Part shown: in pieces, positions 31,109 to 40,581 of the stretch | Numbering within the stretch: position 1 is the first letter of the stretch | How the letters are laid out: each line of letters begins with the position of its first letter | Source of the DNA: Chania multitudinisentens RB-25 | Lineage (GTDB): Bacteria; Pseudomonadota; Gammaproteobacteria; Enterobacterales; Enterobacteriaceae | Reading direction: 5' to 3' | Length of the DNA stretch: 64,000 bases | Assembly (NCBI RefSeq): GCF_000520015.2 | Contig: NZ_CP007044.2 | Coordinates: 2,790,001 to 2,854,000, forward strand | Program-made: the position numbers and the translations under genes | The notes under the pieces: model-generated | Databases searched by the model: none | Told to the model about the DNA's origin: nothing | What the model saw: the letters and a program-made list of their open reading frames with translations, nothing else

Positions 31109-31804
31109 ATGAAATTGAAATTATTAACACTGATGATAACTTCAGTAATGAGTCTTAGCGCAGCGGCGATGTCAGTTGATCTACGTCATGAATTTATGGA
31201 TACCGCTAAAGGTGATCATAAAAACCGTATGTTGGTTTCACACCGCTTTGCGAATGGATTTGGTTTCTCTTTAGAAGCCAAATGGAAACAAGACTCTTCA
31301 GATTCAACGCCAGATAAACCTTTCCACGAGCAGGTTAGTAATGGTACTGAAGCAGTAGCCAGCTATCAGTATAAAGTAACGGACGAGTTTTCTTTACAGC
31401 CTGGTTTCTCAATCGAATCTAACAGTAATAATAATGGTTACCGGCCTTTCTTGCGTGCGCAATATAATCTGACAAAAGATCTCTATGTTGCGACCAGATA
31501 CCGTTATGAATATAAGCGCACCACGTCAAAAGGATCTGATGCGGACGAGAAAACCAACCGTGGTGATTTCTGGTTAGGTTATACTTTCTTTGATGACTGG
31601 CAGACTGAATACAATTTCGTTTATAAGAAAAGTAACAAAGTCATCTTTGATGACGATAAAACCGACTACGAGCATAACGTAAAATTAGCTTATAAGTGGG
31701 ATAAAAACTGGAAACCTTATATTGAAGTGGGTAACGTAAAACAAGATAGTCTTAATGACAATCGCCAGACTCGTTACCGTGTAGGTGTATCTTACAGCTT
31801 CTAA
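31109..31804 (+). CDS. kdgM: Oligogalacturonate-specific outer-membrane porin, KdgM family
   Basis: The 231-residue protein begins with a signal peptide (MKLKLLTLMITSVMSLSAAA). Alternating beta strands follow, and it ends YRVGVSYSF with the terminal Phe needed for outer-membrane assembly. VDLRHEFMDTAKGDHKNRML at the mature N-terminus is characteristic of KdgM porins, which form small 12-strand channels rich in positive residues for uronate oligomers. I choose the ATG at 31109, best spaced from GGATGGGA; one at 31100 adds three residues. It complements togMNAB upstream. Confidence 0.88.
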   Translation: MKLKLLTLMITSVMSLSAAAMSVDLRHEFMDTAKGDHKNRMLVSHRFANGFGFSLEAKWKQDSSDSTPDKPFHEQVSNGTEAVASYQYKVTDEFSLQPGFSIESNSNNNGYRPFLRAQYNLTKDLYVATRYRYEYKRTTSKGSDADEKTNRGDFWLGYTFFDDWQTEYNFVYKKSNKVIFDDDKTDYEHNVKLAYKWDKNWKPYIEVGNVKQDSLNDNRQTRYRVGVSYSF

Positions 31805-31839
31805 TTTTATCTATACCAGGTAACAATTAATGATGTATT

Positions 31840-31906
31840 ACCGGGAAACATGTCCTGATGTTGAAAGATATCAGGTGGTTTCCCGGTATCGTTGTTTTAA
31901 TTTTTT
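31840..31906 (+). terminator. kdgM terminator
   Basis: ACCGGGAAAC...CCTGA (31840-31858) pairs with TCAGGTGGTTTCCCGGT (31871-31887), with a small internal mismatch. ATCGTTGTTTTAATTTTTT follows. Confidence 0.75.
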
Positions 31907-32107
31907 CACACGAGTAGCCCAAACGTCTTACTAAGCCAGGTTGCTGAGCCGCACAGAAGATAGATCAATAACTGGGTAGCAACTATGGTGGTGTAGGTTA
32001 GCTCCAGGCCCAGGGTATTTCCCTGATAACCGTTGCTTATGGTTCTTTATACCCGTTGATGCCTGATTATGGCACAGCCAATATCCGCATTCATTTTATG
32101 ATATTCA

Positions 32108-32150
32108 TAAAAAGCCCCCCAGAATGGTTTAGGTTCTGGGGGGCTTTGTC
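32108..32150 (-). terminator. pta terminator
   Basis: AAAGCCCCCCAGAA (32111-32124) pairs perfectly with TTCTGGGGGGCTTT (32134-32147). On the minus strand it is followed by a run of T. It ends the ackA-pta transcript. Confidence 0.85.
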
Positions 32151-32174
32151 TTTGGTGCGTAGCTTAACGAACCA

Positions 32175-34328
32175 TTAACCTGCGGCGTTGGCCGCCTGGG
32201 CTGATTGAATGGCCGTCAGGGCGACGGTATAGACAATGTCATCTACCAGAGCACCACGCGACAAATCGTTTACGGGCTTACGCATGCCCTGCAACATTGG
32301 CCCGATAGAGACCAGATCGGCAGAACGTTGTACTGCTTTATAGGTGGTATTACCGGTGTTCAGATCTGGGAAGATGAACACGGTGGCTTTACCTGCGACC
32401 GGTGAGTTAGGCGCTTTGGACTGAGCCACATCAGCCATGATGGCTGCATCGTACTGTAGTGGGCCATCGATAATCAGGTCTGGGCGTTTTTCCTGTGCCA
32501 AACGGGTCGCTTCACGCACTTTCTCAACGTCACTACCCGCACCAGAATCGCCGGTGGAGTAGGAGATCATCGCTACACGTGGTTCGATACCGAATGCGGC
32601 AGCAGAATCAGCAGACTGAATGGCAATCTCTGCCAGTTGTTCTGCGGTTGGATCTGGGTTGATCGCACAGTCACCGTAAACCAGAACCTGATCCGGCAGC
32701 AGCATAAAGAATACGGAAGATACCAGTGAACTGCCTGGCGCGGTTTTGATCAGTTGCAACGGTGGGCGGATAGTGTTGGCGGTGGTGTGAACGGCACCGG
32801 ATACCAAGCCATCAACTTCGCCTTTTTCCAGCATCAGGGTGCCGAGAACCACATTGTCTTCCAATTGTTCACGGGCAACGACCTCAGTCATGCCTTTGCT
32901 CTTACGCAGTTCAACCAGGCGCGGCACGTATTTTTCACGCACGGCAACCGGGTCAACAATCTCAATACCCGCGCCCAGTTGGACACCTTGCGCAGCGGCA
33001 ACGCGTTTGATGTCATCCGGGTTGCCCAACAGCACACACTCAGCGATACCACGCTCGGCACAGATGGCTGCCGCTTTTACGGTACGCGGTTCATCGCCTT
33101 CCGGCAGTACAATGCGTTTGCCTGCTTTGCGGGCCAATTCGGTCAACTCGTAACGGAATGCCGGCGGAGACAGACGACGTGAACGTTCAGAAGTGGCCGT
33201 CAGGGAGTCGATCCATTCAGTGTTGATGTGGCTTGCCACGTAGTTTTGTACTTGTTCAATACGCTGATGGTCGTCTGAAGGGACTTCAAGGTTAAAGCTT
33301 TGCAGGCTCAATGAGGTCTGCCAAGTATTGGTATCAACCATAAAGACCGGCAACCCGGTTTCGAAGGCGCGCTCACATAATTTTTTGATTGATGGCTCGA
33401 TCTCGTAACCACCGGTCAACAGCAGGGCACCGATTTCGACACCGTTCATCGCCGCCAGACAAGCAGAAACCAAGACGTCAGGGCGATCTGCGGAGGTGAC
33501 CAGCAGGGAGCCAGGGCGGAAGTGTTCCAGCATATGCGGAATGCTGCGGGCGCAGAAAGTAACAGACTTCACCCGGCGAGTCATGATATCGCCTTCGTTG
33601 ATGATCCGCGCCTTCAGGTGGTGGGCCATATCAATGGCCCGCGTGGCGATCAGATCGAAACTCCACGGCACACAGCCCAGTACTGGCAACGGGCTGTTAG
33701 CGAACAGGTGGGCAGGATCGACGTTGGCAACGCTGGCTTTGGTTGAATCATCAAAGATTTCTGACAAATCCGGGCGAGTACGGCCTTGATCGTCTACCGG
33801 AGCATTGAGTTTGTTGATGATGACACCGGTAATATTCTTGTTCTTGCTGCCGCCAAAGCTGCTACGGGCCAGTTCGATACGCTCTTTCAACTGAGCAGGG
33901 GAATCATTGCCCAGCGCCAGCACAAAGACGATTTCTGCGTTCAGGGTTTTCGCAATTTCAAAGTTGAGCGCGCTGGCAAACTGGTGCTTACGGGTTGGCA
34001 CCAGGCCTTCGATCAGCACCACTTCCGCGTCTTTGGTGTTTTCGTGGTAACGCGCCACGATCTCTTCCATCAGCACGTCTTGCTGGTTGGAGCTTAACAA
34101 GCCCTCAACGTAACTCATACGCAGCGGTTCGGCTGCTGGGATGGTGGAGTTGCTGCGGATGATGGTGGTGGTCTGGTCAAGGGAATCGCCGCCGGTGCGT
34201 GGTTGAGCGATAGGTTTGAATACGCTCAGGCGAACGCCTTTTTGCTCCATGGAGCGGATGACACCCAGGCTGACGCTGGTCAGACCGACGCTGGTGCCTG
34301 TGGGGATCAACATAATTGTACGTGACAC
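32175..34328 (-). CDS. pta: Phosphate acetyltransferase Pta
   Basis: Pta interconverts acetyl-CoA and acetyl phosphate, and with AckA links overflow metabolism to acetate. The 717-residue long-form enzyme has an N-terminal P-loop-like domain (IPTGTSVGLTSVSLG near residues 8-22). A middle DRTGG domain (about 220-330) and a C-terminal catalytic domain (from about 385; RIVLPEGDEPRTVKAA and GAVHTTANTIRP) follow. It is downstream of ackA on the minus strand, with a 102-base gap containing a hairpin. Confidence 0.97.
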   Translation of the reverse strand: MSRTIMLIPTGTSVGLTSVSLGVIRSMEQKGVRLSVFKPIAQPRTGGDSLDQTTTIIRSNSTIPAAEPLRMSYVEGLLSSNQQDVLMEEIVARYHENTKDAEVVLIEGLVPTRKHQFASALNFEIAKTLNAEIVFVLALGNDSPAQLKERIELARSSFGGSKNKNITGVIINKLNAPVDDQGRTRPDLSEIFDDSTKASVANVDPAHLFANSPLPVLGCVPWSFDLIATRAIDMAHHLKARIINEGDIMTRRVKSVTFCARSIPHMLEHFRPGSLLVTSADRPDVLVSACLAAMNGVEIGALLLTGGYEIEPSIKKLCERAFETGLPVFMVDTNTWQTSLSLQSFNLEVPSDDHQRIEQVQNYVASHINTEWIDSLTATSERSRRLSPPAFRYELTELARKAGKRIVLPEGDEPRTVKAAAICAERGIAECVLLGNPDDIKRVAAAQGVQLGAGIEIVDPVAVREKYVPRLVELRKSKGMTEVVAREQLEDNVVLGTLMLEKGEVDGLVSGAVHTTANTIRPPLQLIKTAPGSSLVSSVFFMLLPDQVLVYGDCAINPDPTAEQLAEIAIQSADSAAAFGIEPRVAMISYSTGDSGAGSDVEKVREATRLAQEKRPDLIIDGPLQYDAAIMADVAQSKAPNSPVAGKATVFIFPDLNTGNTTYKAVQRSADLVSIGPMLQGMRKPVNDLSRGALVDDIVYTVALTAIQSAQAANAAG

Positions 34329-34396
34329 AGAATAGTCCTCTTCACTGTTTTTTCAGTCTGCGGTAAACGCGCAGGCAAATCTTGGCTCTGAAACAA

Positions 34397-34420
34397 CACC
34401 GTCAGCCTGAGCTGACGGTG
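34397..34420 (-). terminator. Intercistronic hairpin between ackA and pta
   Basis: CACCGTCAG (34397-34405) pairs with CTGACGGTG (34412-34420). On the minus strand TTGTTT follows, so it may act as a partial terminator or mRNA stabiliser between ackA and pta. Confidence 0.55.
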
Positions 34421-34430
34421 AGGGGGAGCA

Positions 34431-35633
34431 TTAAGCGGTCAGACGGGAAGCGTCTTGCGCGATGACCAACTCTTCGTTGGTGGGTATCACCAGTGCCAGG
34501 CGGCTGCCATCTTTGGTGATATTGCCGGATTTGCCGAAACGAGCGGCCAGGTTGCGTTCGTGGTCAACCGTGAAGCCCAACAGCCCCAGTTTATCGAGGG
34601 TCAGTTCACGTACCATCGCGGCGTTTTCACCGATACCGCCGGTGAAGATCACCGCATCCAAACGGCCTTCCATCAGAGCACTGTAAGCACCAATGTATTT
34701 GGCCAGACGATGGCAGAAGACATCCATGGCACGTTTGGCGTCGGCTTTGGTGGTGTAGTTGTCTTCAACATAGCGGCAGTCGCTGGTGACTTCGGTCAGG
34801 CCCAGCAGGCCAGATTCTTTGGTCAGCATCTTGTTGATTTGATCAACGCTCATACCCATAGCATCATGCAAATGGAAAATGATGGCGGGATCGATGTCGC
34901 CGCTGCGGGTTCCCATGACCAAGCCTTCCAGTGGGGTCAGCCCCATAGAAGTATCAACACACTGGCCGTTGCGTACGGCACTGACGGAACCACCGTTACC
35001 CAGATGGCAGGTAATGACATTCACTTCGCTGACAGGCTTGTTCAGCATCTTGGCGGCTTCTTGCGTCACATAGAAATGGCTGGTGCCATGTGCACCATAG
35101 CGGCGCACGCCATGATCGCGATACAGGCTGTACGGCAGGGCGTATAGGTAAGACTCTTCCGGCATGGTCTGATGGAATGCAGTATCAAAAACGGCTACGT
35201 TTTTATCAGCCAACTGCGGGAAGGATTTCAACGCTTCCGCGATGCCAATCAGGTGAGCTGGGTTATGCAGTGGTGCAAAGGGAACTGAATCTTTGATACC
35301 TTGAAGGACTTCGTCGTTGATCACGGCAGAAGCAGTGAACTTCTCGCCACCGTGAACGATACGGTGGCCGATAGCGGTCAATTGTGCAGAAAGCTCTGGT
35401 TTTTGTGCCAGAATAGTATTAACAATGAAGTTCAGCGCTTCGCTGTGTGCAGCACCGGCACCCAGAGCCGCTTCTTGTTTGCCGCCATCCATTTTCCATT
35501 TGATACGGGCTTCTGGAAGGTGGAAGCATTCGGCAAGACCAGAAAGATATTCTTCACCGTTGGCTGCATCAATGATAGCGAATTTCAGGGAAGAACTGCC
35601 GCAGTTAAGAACCAGTACTAGCTTACTCGACAT
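34431..35633 (-). CDS. ackA: Acetate kinase AckA
   Basis: AckA converts acetyl phosphate and ADP to acetate and ATP. The 400-residue protein starts MSSKLVLVLNCGSSSLKFAI, with the conserved NxGSSS phosphate-binding start. It contains AHGTSHFYVTQEAA (about 179-192), HLGNGGSVSAV (about 208-218) and FTGGIGENAA (about 328-337), all family signatures of the ASKHA fold. Length matches the E. coli enzyme exactly. It is first in the ackA-pta operon. Confidence 0.97.
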   Translation of the reverse strand: MSSKLVLVLNCGSSSLKFAIIDAANGEEYLSGLAECFHLPEARIKWKMDGGKQEAALGAGAAHSEALNFIVNTILAQKPELSAQLTAIGHRIVHGGEKFTASAVINDEVLQGIKDSVPFAPLHNPAHLIGIAEALKSFPQLADKNVAVFDTAFHQTMPEESYLYALPYSLYRDHGVRRYGAHGTSHFYVTQEAAKMLNKPVSEVNVITCHLGNGGSVSAVRNGQCVDTSMGLTPLEGLVMGTRSGDIDPAIIFHLHDAMGMSVDQINKMLTKESGLLGLTEVTSDCRYVEDNYTTKADAKRAMDVFCHRLAKYIGAYSALMEGRLDAVIFTGGIGENAAMVRELTLDKLGLLGFTVDHERNLAARFGKSGNITKDGSRLALVIPTNEELVIAQDASRLTA

Positions 35634-35981
35634 GGAAGTACCTACTTATAGTTCGTGTTGTTAGTGAACCCAGAACACGTGGTGAATAAATCGTCAATCG
35701 AACAACAAGCGTAGCGCATAATGCCGTTGACATTTATGATTAACATCATGCCAGTTACAGAAAATACACGATGATAGAAAAACCGATGATTTCTCTGCGG
35801 TTTAAGTAATCTTGATTTTAAATGGGTTAAAAGTTGACAGGTTTTAGGTCATCTTCTATCGGCCAAAGCGCCGGGCGTAGGATACCGATAGCCTGCAATA
35901 AACACAAAATAAATTTAAAGATTCAACTTTTTTGTTAGTTAATTTGTAAAATACTTTTTATAAATCACCTTGAGGTATGCA
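35634..35981. promoter_or_regulatory. Divergent ackA / yfbV regulatory region
   Basis: This 348-base region lies between divergent genes and must hold both promoters. The part nearest yfbV is very AT-rich. The yfbV ribosome-binding site is GAGG. I recognise no specific operator. Confidence 0.4.
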
Positions 35982-36437
35982 ATGACGAGTAAGCCATCCG
36001 GTTCCGTGAGTTGGTTCCAGATCTTCCAGCGTGGGCAGCATTACATGAAAACCTGGCCTGCAGATAAACGGCTGGCTCCCGTATTTCCAGAAAATCGCAT
36101 TACCCGCGCCACCCGCTTTGCTATCCGCTTTATGCCGCCGTTGGCAATATTTACCTTGGCCTGGCAGATTGCCTTGGGTGGCGAACTTGGCCCGGCCATT
36201 GCCACGGCCTTATTTGCGTGCAGTATGCCAATGCAGGGGTTGTGGTGGCTGGGGCGCCGTTCAATTACACCATTGCCACCGACTTTATTGCAGTGGTTCC
36301 ATGAGATATGCAATAAACTGGCTGAAGCCGGGCAAGCGCTGGCACCGGTTGAAGGGGCGCCCACTTATCAGGCGCTGGCTGATGTGCTGAAACGTGCATT
36401 CAAGCAATTGGATAAAACCTTTCTGGATGATCTCTGA
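35982..36437 (+). CDS. yfbV: UPF0208 membrane protein YfbV
   Basis: This 151-residue protein has two hydrophobic helices at about residues 45-65 and 69-87 (FMPPLAIFTLAWQIALGG, then AIATALFACSMPMQGLWWLG). The C-terminal end ALADVLKRAFKQLDKTFLDDL is nearly identical to E. coli YfbV, which helps keep the chromosome Ter region apart. The ATG at 35982 has GAGG upstream and gives the E. coli length. It is divergent from ackA. Confidence 0.93.
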   Translation: MTSKPSGSVSWFQIFQRGQHYMKTWPADKRLAPVFPENRITRATRFAIRFMPPLAIFTLAWQIALGGELGPAIATALFACSMPMQGLWWLGRRSITPLPPTLLQWFHEICNKLAEAGQALAPVEGAPTYQALADVLKRAFKQLDKTFLDDL

Positions 36438-36651
36438 TTTCAAGAAGAGTGATTATTTACAGATTGCGGATCGCCTTATCCTTGGTGCCTTTTGAGGGCA
36501 GTGTTGTTGCCTGCAAGACAAAACGCATGGGGCATTAAGGCGTATCTCCGTGATAATCCCGGTTCAAATCAAAGAACGTGTGAGTTGTGATTCCACGCCA
36601 TAACAAAGTCATGCGATGCTCTCATCAATTTGCAGAACTGAGGAACATGAA

Positions 36652-37146
36652 ATGGAAATGACTAATGCCCAACGTTTGATCCTGTCTAATCAGTACAAAA
36701 TGATGACCATGCTCGATCCCGATAATGCGGAGCGCTACCGCCGTTTGCAGACTATTATCGAACGTGGTTTCGGTTTGCAGATGCGCGAACTTGACCGCGA
36801 TTTTGGTGAGATGAGCGAGGAAGTATGTCGTACCATCATCAACATTATGGAAATGCACCATGCGTTACAGGTATCTTGGGAAAACCTCAAAGATCGGCAA
36901 GGGCTGGACGCACGCCGCCTGGCCTTCTTGGGTTTTGATGCGGCGACCGAAGCGCGCTACCTGAGCTATGTACGCTTCCTGGTCAGCACCGAAGGGCGAT
37001 ATACCCATTTCGACTCCGGTAGCCACGGTTTTAATGCCCAAACTAAAATGTGGGAAAAGTATCAGCGTATGCTGGCAATCTGGCTGTCGTGCCCGCGTCA
37101 ATATCATCTGAGCGCCGTTGAAATTGCGCAAATCATTAATGCCTGA
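36652..37146 (+). CDS. yfbU: UPF0304 family protein YfbU
   Basis: The 164-residue protein from the ATG at 36652 (MEMTNAQRLILSNQYKMM) matches E. coli YfbU in length and nearly in sequence. It has the conserved RRLQTIIERGFGLQMRELDR and FDSGSHGFNAQTKMWEKYQR segments. A start at 36616 would add 12 residues. The protein is soluble and helical; no enzymatic function is established. Confidence 0.93.
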   Translation: MEMTNAQRLILSNQYKMMTMLDPDNAERYRRLQTIIERGFGLQMRELDRDFGEMSEEVCRTIINIMEMHHALQVSWENLKDRQGLDARRLAFLGFDAATEARYLSYVRFLVSTEGRYTHFDSGSHGFNAQTKMWEKYQRMLAIWLSCPRQYHLSAVEIAQIINA

Positions 37147-37183
37147 TGATTTGCAGTTTGAAAGATAACGGAGATATACCTTG

Positions 37184-37231
37184 AATACTTCGAGTTGCAG
37201 GCAAGGCAAGCTACCTGCAACTTGGCGTATT
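37184..37231. repeat. Intergenic inverted repeat between yfbU and yfbT
   Basis: CGAGTTGCAGG (37191-37201) is mirrored by CCTGCAACTTG (37214-37224), and outer AATAC (37184-37188) by GTATT (37227-37231). It is a compact member of the TTCAAGTTGCAG-type intergenic family. Confidence 0.6.
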
Positions 37232-37261
37232 AGCGGATATAAAAGTAAGAAGAGGTTTTTT

Positions 37262-37918
37262 GTGGAATGTAAGGGTTTTTTATTTGACCTGGATGGGACG
37301 TTAGTCGATTCATTACCTGTTGTGGAACGCGCTTGGACGCATTGGGCTGAACGTCACGGTATCAGTCCGCAGGACGTGTTGGCTTTTATCCACGGTAAAC
37401 AGGCGATCACCTCATTGCGCCATTTTATGCCAGGCGCGACAGAGGCGGCGATCCAACATGAGTTTGATTTACTGGAACAGATGGAAGCGCAGGATACCGA
37501 TGGCGTCAAGGCACTGCCCGGTGCAGTCGCACTGCTGGAGCAGCTGAATGAACTGGGTATTCCCTGGGCAATAGTGACATCGGGGTCGATCCCGGTCGCC
37601 AGTGCTCGGCGTGAGGCCAGTGGTTTGCCGCAGCCAGAGGTTTTCATCACCGCAGAACTGGTGAAACAAGGTAAACCACACCCGGATGCTTATCTGCTGG
37701 GGGCGGAACGCTTGGGTTTGGCTCCGCAAGCCTGTGTGGTGGTGGAGGATGCGCCTGCGGGTATCCTTTCTGGCTTGGCGGCTGGTTGCCAGGTAATTGC
37801 GGTTAACGCACCAGCGGAAACACCGCAACTTGAACAGGCCGCTTTAAGGCTGTTTTCGTTAGAGCAGATTAAGATTAATAAGGTAAAGCAAGGCGTAAGC
37901 ATTGAACTTATTGCTTAA
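37262..37918 (+). CDS. yfbT: HAD-family sugar phosphatase YfbT (hexitol phosphatase A)
   Basis: This 218-residue HAD phosphatase starts at the GTG at 37262 with AGAGG upstream, giving MECKGFLFDLDGTLVDSLP, as in E. coli YfbT (HxpA). The motifs are FDLDGTLVD (7-15), IVTSGS (about 108-113), KQGKPHPDAYLLGAERLG (about 139-156) and VVVEDAPAGILSG (about 161-173). The E. coli enzyme dephosphorylates sugar and hexitol phosphates. A terminator follows the gene. Confidence 0.92.
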   Translation: MECKGFLFDLDGTLVDSLPVVERAWTHWAERHGISPQDVLAFIHGKQAITSLRHFMPGATEAAIQHEFDLLEQMEAQDTDGVKALPGAVALLEQLNELGIPWAIVTSGSIPVASARREASGLPQPEVFITAELVKQGKPHPDAYLLGAERLGLAPQACVVVEDAPAGILSGLAAGCQVIAVNAPAETPQLEQAALRLFSLEQIKINKVKQGVSIELIA

Positions 37919-37947
37919 CCCATGTTTTTTACCTCAAATTGATTAGA

Positions 37948-37970
37948 CCCTGCATTTGCGGGGTTTTTTT
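37948..37970 (+). terminator. yfbT terminator
   Basis: CCCTGC (37948-37953) pairs with GCGGGG around an ATTT loop, with one T-G pair, followed by seven T. Confidence 0.8.
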
Positions 37971-38013
37971 ATGTTAATTTTTAAGATCTGGATCACTGCG
38001 AGGCGAGGACATT

Positions 38014-39849
38014 TTGAACAGCGAATTACTTTGGGTTCTGATTTTATTGTTAATAGCCATCGTACTGTTTACCACCAATAAATTGCGTATGGATGTGGTG
38101 GCGTTGCTGGTGATCATCGCGTTTGTGCTGAGTGGTACCTTGACTCTGTCAGAAGCGACGGCGGGTTTCAGCGATCCTAACGTGATCCTGATTGCCGCCC
38201 TGTTTGTGATCGGTGAAGGCTTGGTGCGCACCGGTGTGGCTTATCAGGTCGGCGACTGGTTAGTTAAAGTGGCGGGCAGCAGTGAAATCAAAATGTTGGC
38301 GCTGTTGATGTTCACCGTAGCTGGGCTTGGTGCGTTTATGAGTTCAACCGGGGTGGTGGCGATCTTTATTCCGGTGGTACTCAGTGTGGCCGTAAGAATG
38401 AAAATCTCCCCCGGGCGGCTGATGATGCCGTTGAGTTTTGCCGGGCTTATCAGCGGCATGATGACGTTGGTGGCCACACCGCCAAATATGGTAGTGAACA
38501 GCGAATTGTTACGCGAAGGAATTGCCGGTTTTGGCTTCTTTGGCGTGACGCCAATCGGCCTGATCGTGTTGCTCTTGGGCGTGGGTTATATGCTAATCGC
38601 CCGTCGTTGGCTTGGCGATAGCGGTGGTGCGAAGAATACCAAGGTTACCTGGCAACGCCGGACGTTCCGCGATTTGATCCGGGATTATAAATTGATTGGC
38701 CGCGCGCGCCGTTTAGCTGTTCGCAGTGGTTCACCGTTGATTGGCCGTTCTTTAGATGAAGTACATCTGCGTGCCCGTTACAGTGCCAACGTCGTTGGTA
38801 TAGAGCGCTGGAAACGCTTCCGGCGTGTCATGATCAGTGCCTTTGGCAGCACAGAACTGCGTGAAGGGGATGTGCTGCTGATTGATATGTCAGACTGCGA
38901 TATTGACTTGCGCCAGTTCTGTAGCGAACAACTGCTGGAACCCATGATACTGCGTGGTGAGTATTTTTCTGAACAGGCGCGCAACGTGGGGATGGCCGAG
39001 GTTTCATTAATTCCCGATTCGGCCTTGCTGGGGAAAAGTGTGCGCGATGCATCTTTCCGCAGCCGTTACGATCTGAACGTGGTCGGTGTTCGCCGTAATG
39101 GTGAAACTTTAGGAGGCAGGCTGGCTGATGAGCCGCTGATGCTGGGGGATATCCTGCTGGTTATTGGTGACTGGAAAGCCATTCGCCAACTCCAGGCCAA
39201 GACTCATGATTTCATCGTACTAAATCTGCCTGCGGAAGTGGATGAGGTTGCTCCTGCTATTACTCAGGCACCACACGCGCTGTTCTGCCTGGCCTTGATG
39301 GTGGCAATGATGCTGACCGATGAAATTCCCAACCCGATAGCGGCGCTGATTGCCTGCCTGTTGATGGGGCGTTTTCGCTGTATTGATATGGAGAGTGCCT
39401 ATAAAGCTATCCATTGGCCGAGCATTATTCTGATCGTCGGTATGATGCCATTTGCACAGGCATTGCAGAAAACCGGTGGTGTTGATTTGATCGTGAAAGG
39501 GTTGATGGATATTGCTGGTGAAGCTGGGCCGCGTGTCATGCTGGTGTGCCTGTTTGTGCTCTGTGCCACTATTGGGCTGTTTATCTCCAATACGGCCACG
39601 GCGGTATTAATGGCCCCGATTGCCATCGCTGCGGCGCGAGAAATGGGCGTGTCGCCTTATCCGTTTGCCATGATTATTGCCATTGCGGCTTCAGCGGCCT
39701 TTATGACGCCGGTGTCATCTCCCGTGAATACTTTGGTATTGGGGCCGGGGAATTATAAATTTGGCGATTTTGTCCGCATCGGGGTGCCGTTCACGGTGCT
39801 GGTGATGATCGTCAGTGTGCTGGTGGTGCCTTGGTTGTATGCGTTTTAG
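38014..39849 (+). CDS. yfbS: SLC13/DASS-type anion permease with TrkA-C domains, YfbS
   Basis: The 611-residue inner-membrane protein starts at a TTG (NSELLWVLILLLIAIVLFTT onward). It has two membrane halves (about 1-200 and 415-610) flanking a cytoplasmic part with two TrkA-C-like repeats, about 225-310 and 315-400 (GRSLDEVHLRARYSANVVGI and GKSVRDASFRSRYDLNVVGV). The TPPNMVVNSELL and SNTATAVLMAPIAIAAAREM segments match the DASS transport signature. The substrate is not established. It is convergent with yfbR. Confidence 0.9.
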   Translation: MNSELLWVLILLLIAIVLFTTNKLRMDVVALLVIIAFVLSGTLTLSEATAGFSDPNVILIAALFVIGEGLVRTGVAYQVGDWLVKVAGSSEIKMLALLMFTVAGLGAFMSSTGVVAIFIPVVLSVAVRMKISPGRLMMPLSFAGLISGMMTLVATPPNMVVNSELLREGIAGFGFFGVTPIGLIVLLLGVGYMLIARRWLGDSGGAKNTKVTWQRRTFRDLIRDYKLIGRARRLAVRSGSPLIGRSLDEVHLRARYSANVVGIERWKRFRRVMISAFGSTELREGDVLLIDMSDCDIDLRQFCSEQLLEPMILRGEYFSEQARNVGMAEVSLIPDSALLGKSVRDASFRSRYDLNVVGVRRNGETLGGRLADEPLMLGDILLVIGDWKAIRQLQAKTHDFIVLNLPAEVDEVAPAITQAPHALFCLALMVAMMLTDEIPNPIAALIACLLMGRFRCIDMESAYKAIHWPSIILIVGMMPFAQALQKTGGVDLIVKGLMDIAGEAGPRVMLVCLFVLCATIGLFISNTATAVLMAPIAIAAAREMGVSPYPFAMIIAIAASAAFMTPVSSPVNTLVLGPGNYKFGDFVRIGVPFTVLVMIVSVLVVPWLYAF

Positions 39850-39865
39850 GCCCGAGTCTCGGGCC
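39849..39865. terminator. Hairpin between convergent yfbS and yfbR
   Basis: GGCCCGAG (39849-39856) and CTCGGGCC (39858-39865) form a near-perfect palindrome overlapping the yfbS stop. It may serve both genes; no T-run follows. Confidence 0.5.
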
Positions 39866-39873
39866 CATAATGA

Positions 39874-40473
39874 TTACAGCGGGGAGTCGATACTGATTTC
39901 ATCCAGCGACAGGCTGAAGCTTGGGATAAAGACTTCCATGAAGTAATCCATTTCCGGGCTTTGGCGCAGTTGTAGGGTTTTTTCCAGGCGTGCTTTGGCT
40001 AACGTAAATTCGTTATTTCCGGCAGACAGTTCCTCTAAACATTTCAGGTAGGCGCATAAGGCGTCTGCCTGTTTTACCAGAAGTTTCTCATCCTCGCTGT
40101 AATATTGCTCATCAAGAATTGACCGAAAGTCATTCTGTAATTCGTGTGGGATCATCTCCAGTAATTTTTGTTGTGCGATCTTTTCGATTTTTTTGTATTC
40201 GTGGGCAATCTGCGGATTGTAATACTTGATCGGTGTGGGCATATCACCGGTCAACACCTCACTGGCATCATGGTACATCGCCAGCAACGCCACACGTTCA
40301 GCATTCAGGTTACCGTTAAATTTGCGATTTTTAATCACCGCCAGCGCATGGGCGACAAAAGCAACTTGCAGACTGTGTTCGGAAACGTTCTCGGTACGCA
40401 CGTTACGCATCAGTGGCCAGCGGCTAATCAGTTTCAAACGGGAAAGGTGGGCAAAGAAGTGGCTCTGGCTCAT
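39874..40473 (-). CDS. yfbR: 5'-deoxynucleotidase YfbR
   Basis: YfbR removes phosphate from deoxyribonucleoside 5'-monophosphates. The 199-residue HD-domain protein has the metal-binding residues in NVSEHSLQVAFVAHAL (near residues 29-44) and YHDASEVLTGDMPTPIKYYN (near 67-86). The VKQADALCAYLKCLEEL segment near 133-149 provides the last metal ligand (Asp). Length equals the E. coli enzyme. It is downstream of alaA on the minus strand. Confidence 0.95.
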   Translation of the reverse strand: MSQSHFFAHLSRLKLISRWPLMRNVRTENVSEHSLQVAFVAHALAVIKNRKFNGNLNAERVALLAMYHDASEVLTGDMPTPIKYYNPQIAHEYKKIEKIAQQKLLEMIPHELQNDFRSILDEQYYSEDEKLLVKQADALCAYLKCLEELSAGNNEFTLAKARLEKTLQLRQSPEMDYFMEVFIPSFSLSLDEISIDSPL

Positions 40474-40581
40474 GGTGTTCTCTTTAATACAACGGCAAGT
40501 GAAGCCATTATTGTGAGCAGTGGCGGCAGGTTATGCAAACCCTGTGGCGTGGGCACAGCCAACAAACTGCGCCCATATAAA

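Larger units (their letters stand above)
31805..32174. other. kdgM-pta convergent intergenic region
   Basis: This 370-base gap between convergent genes holds the two terminators listed separately. Between them, 31907-32107 shows no gene. Confidence 0.5.

Noticed and set aside
32754..33182. Plus-strand frames antisense to pta and ackA
   Set aside because: They mirror strong conserved genes with high third-position GC and have no supporting start sites.
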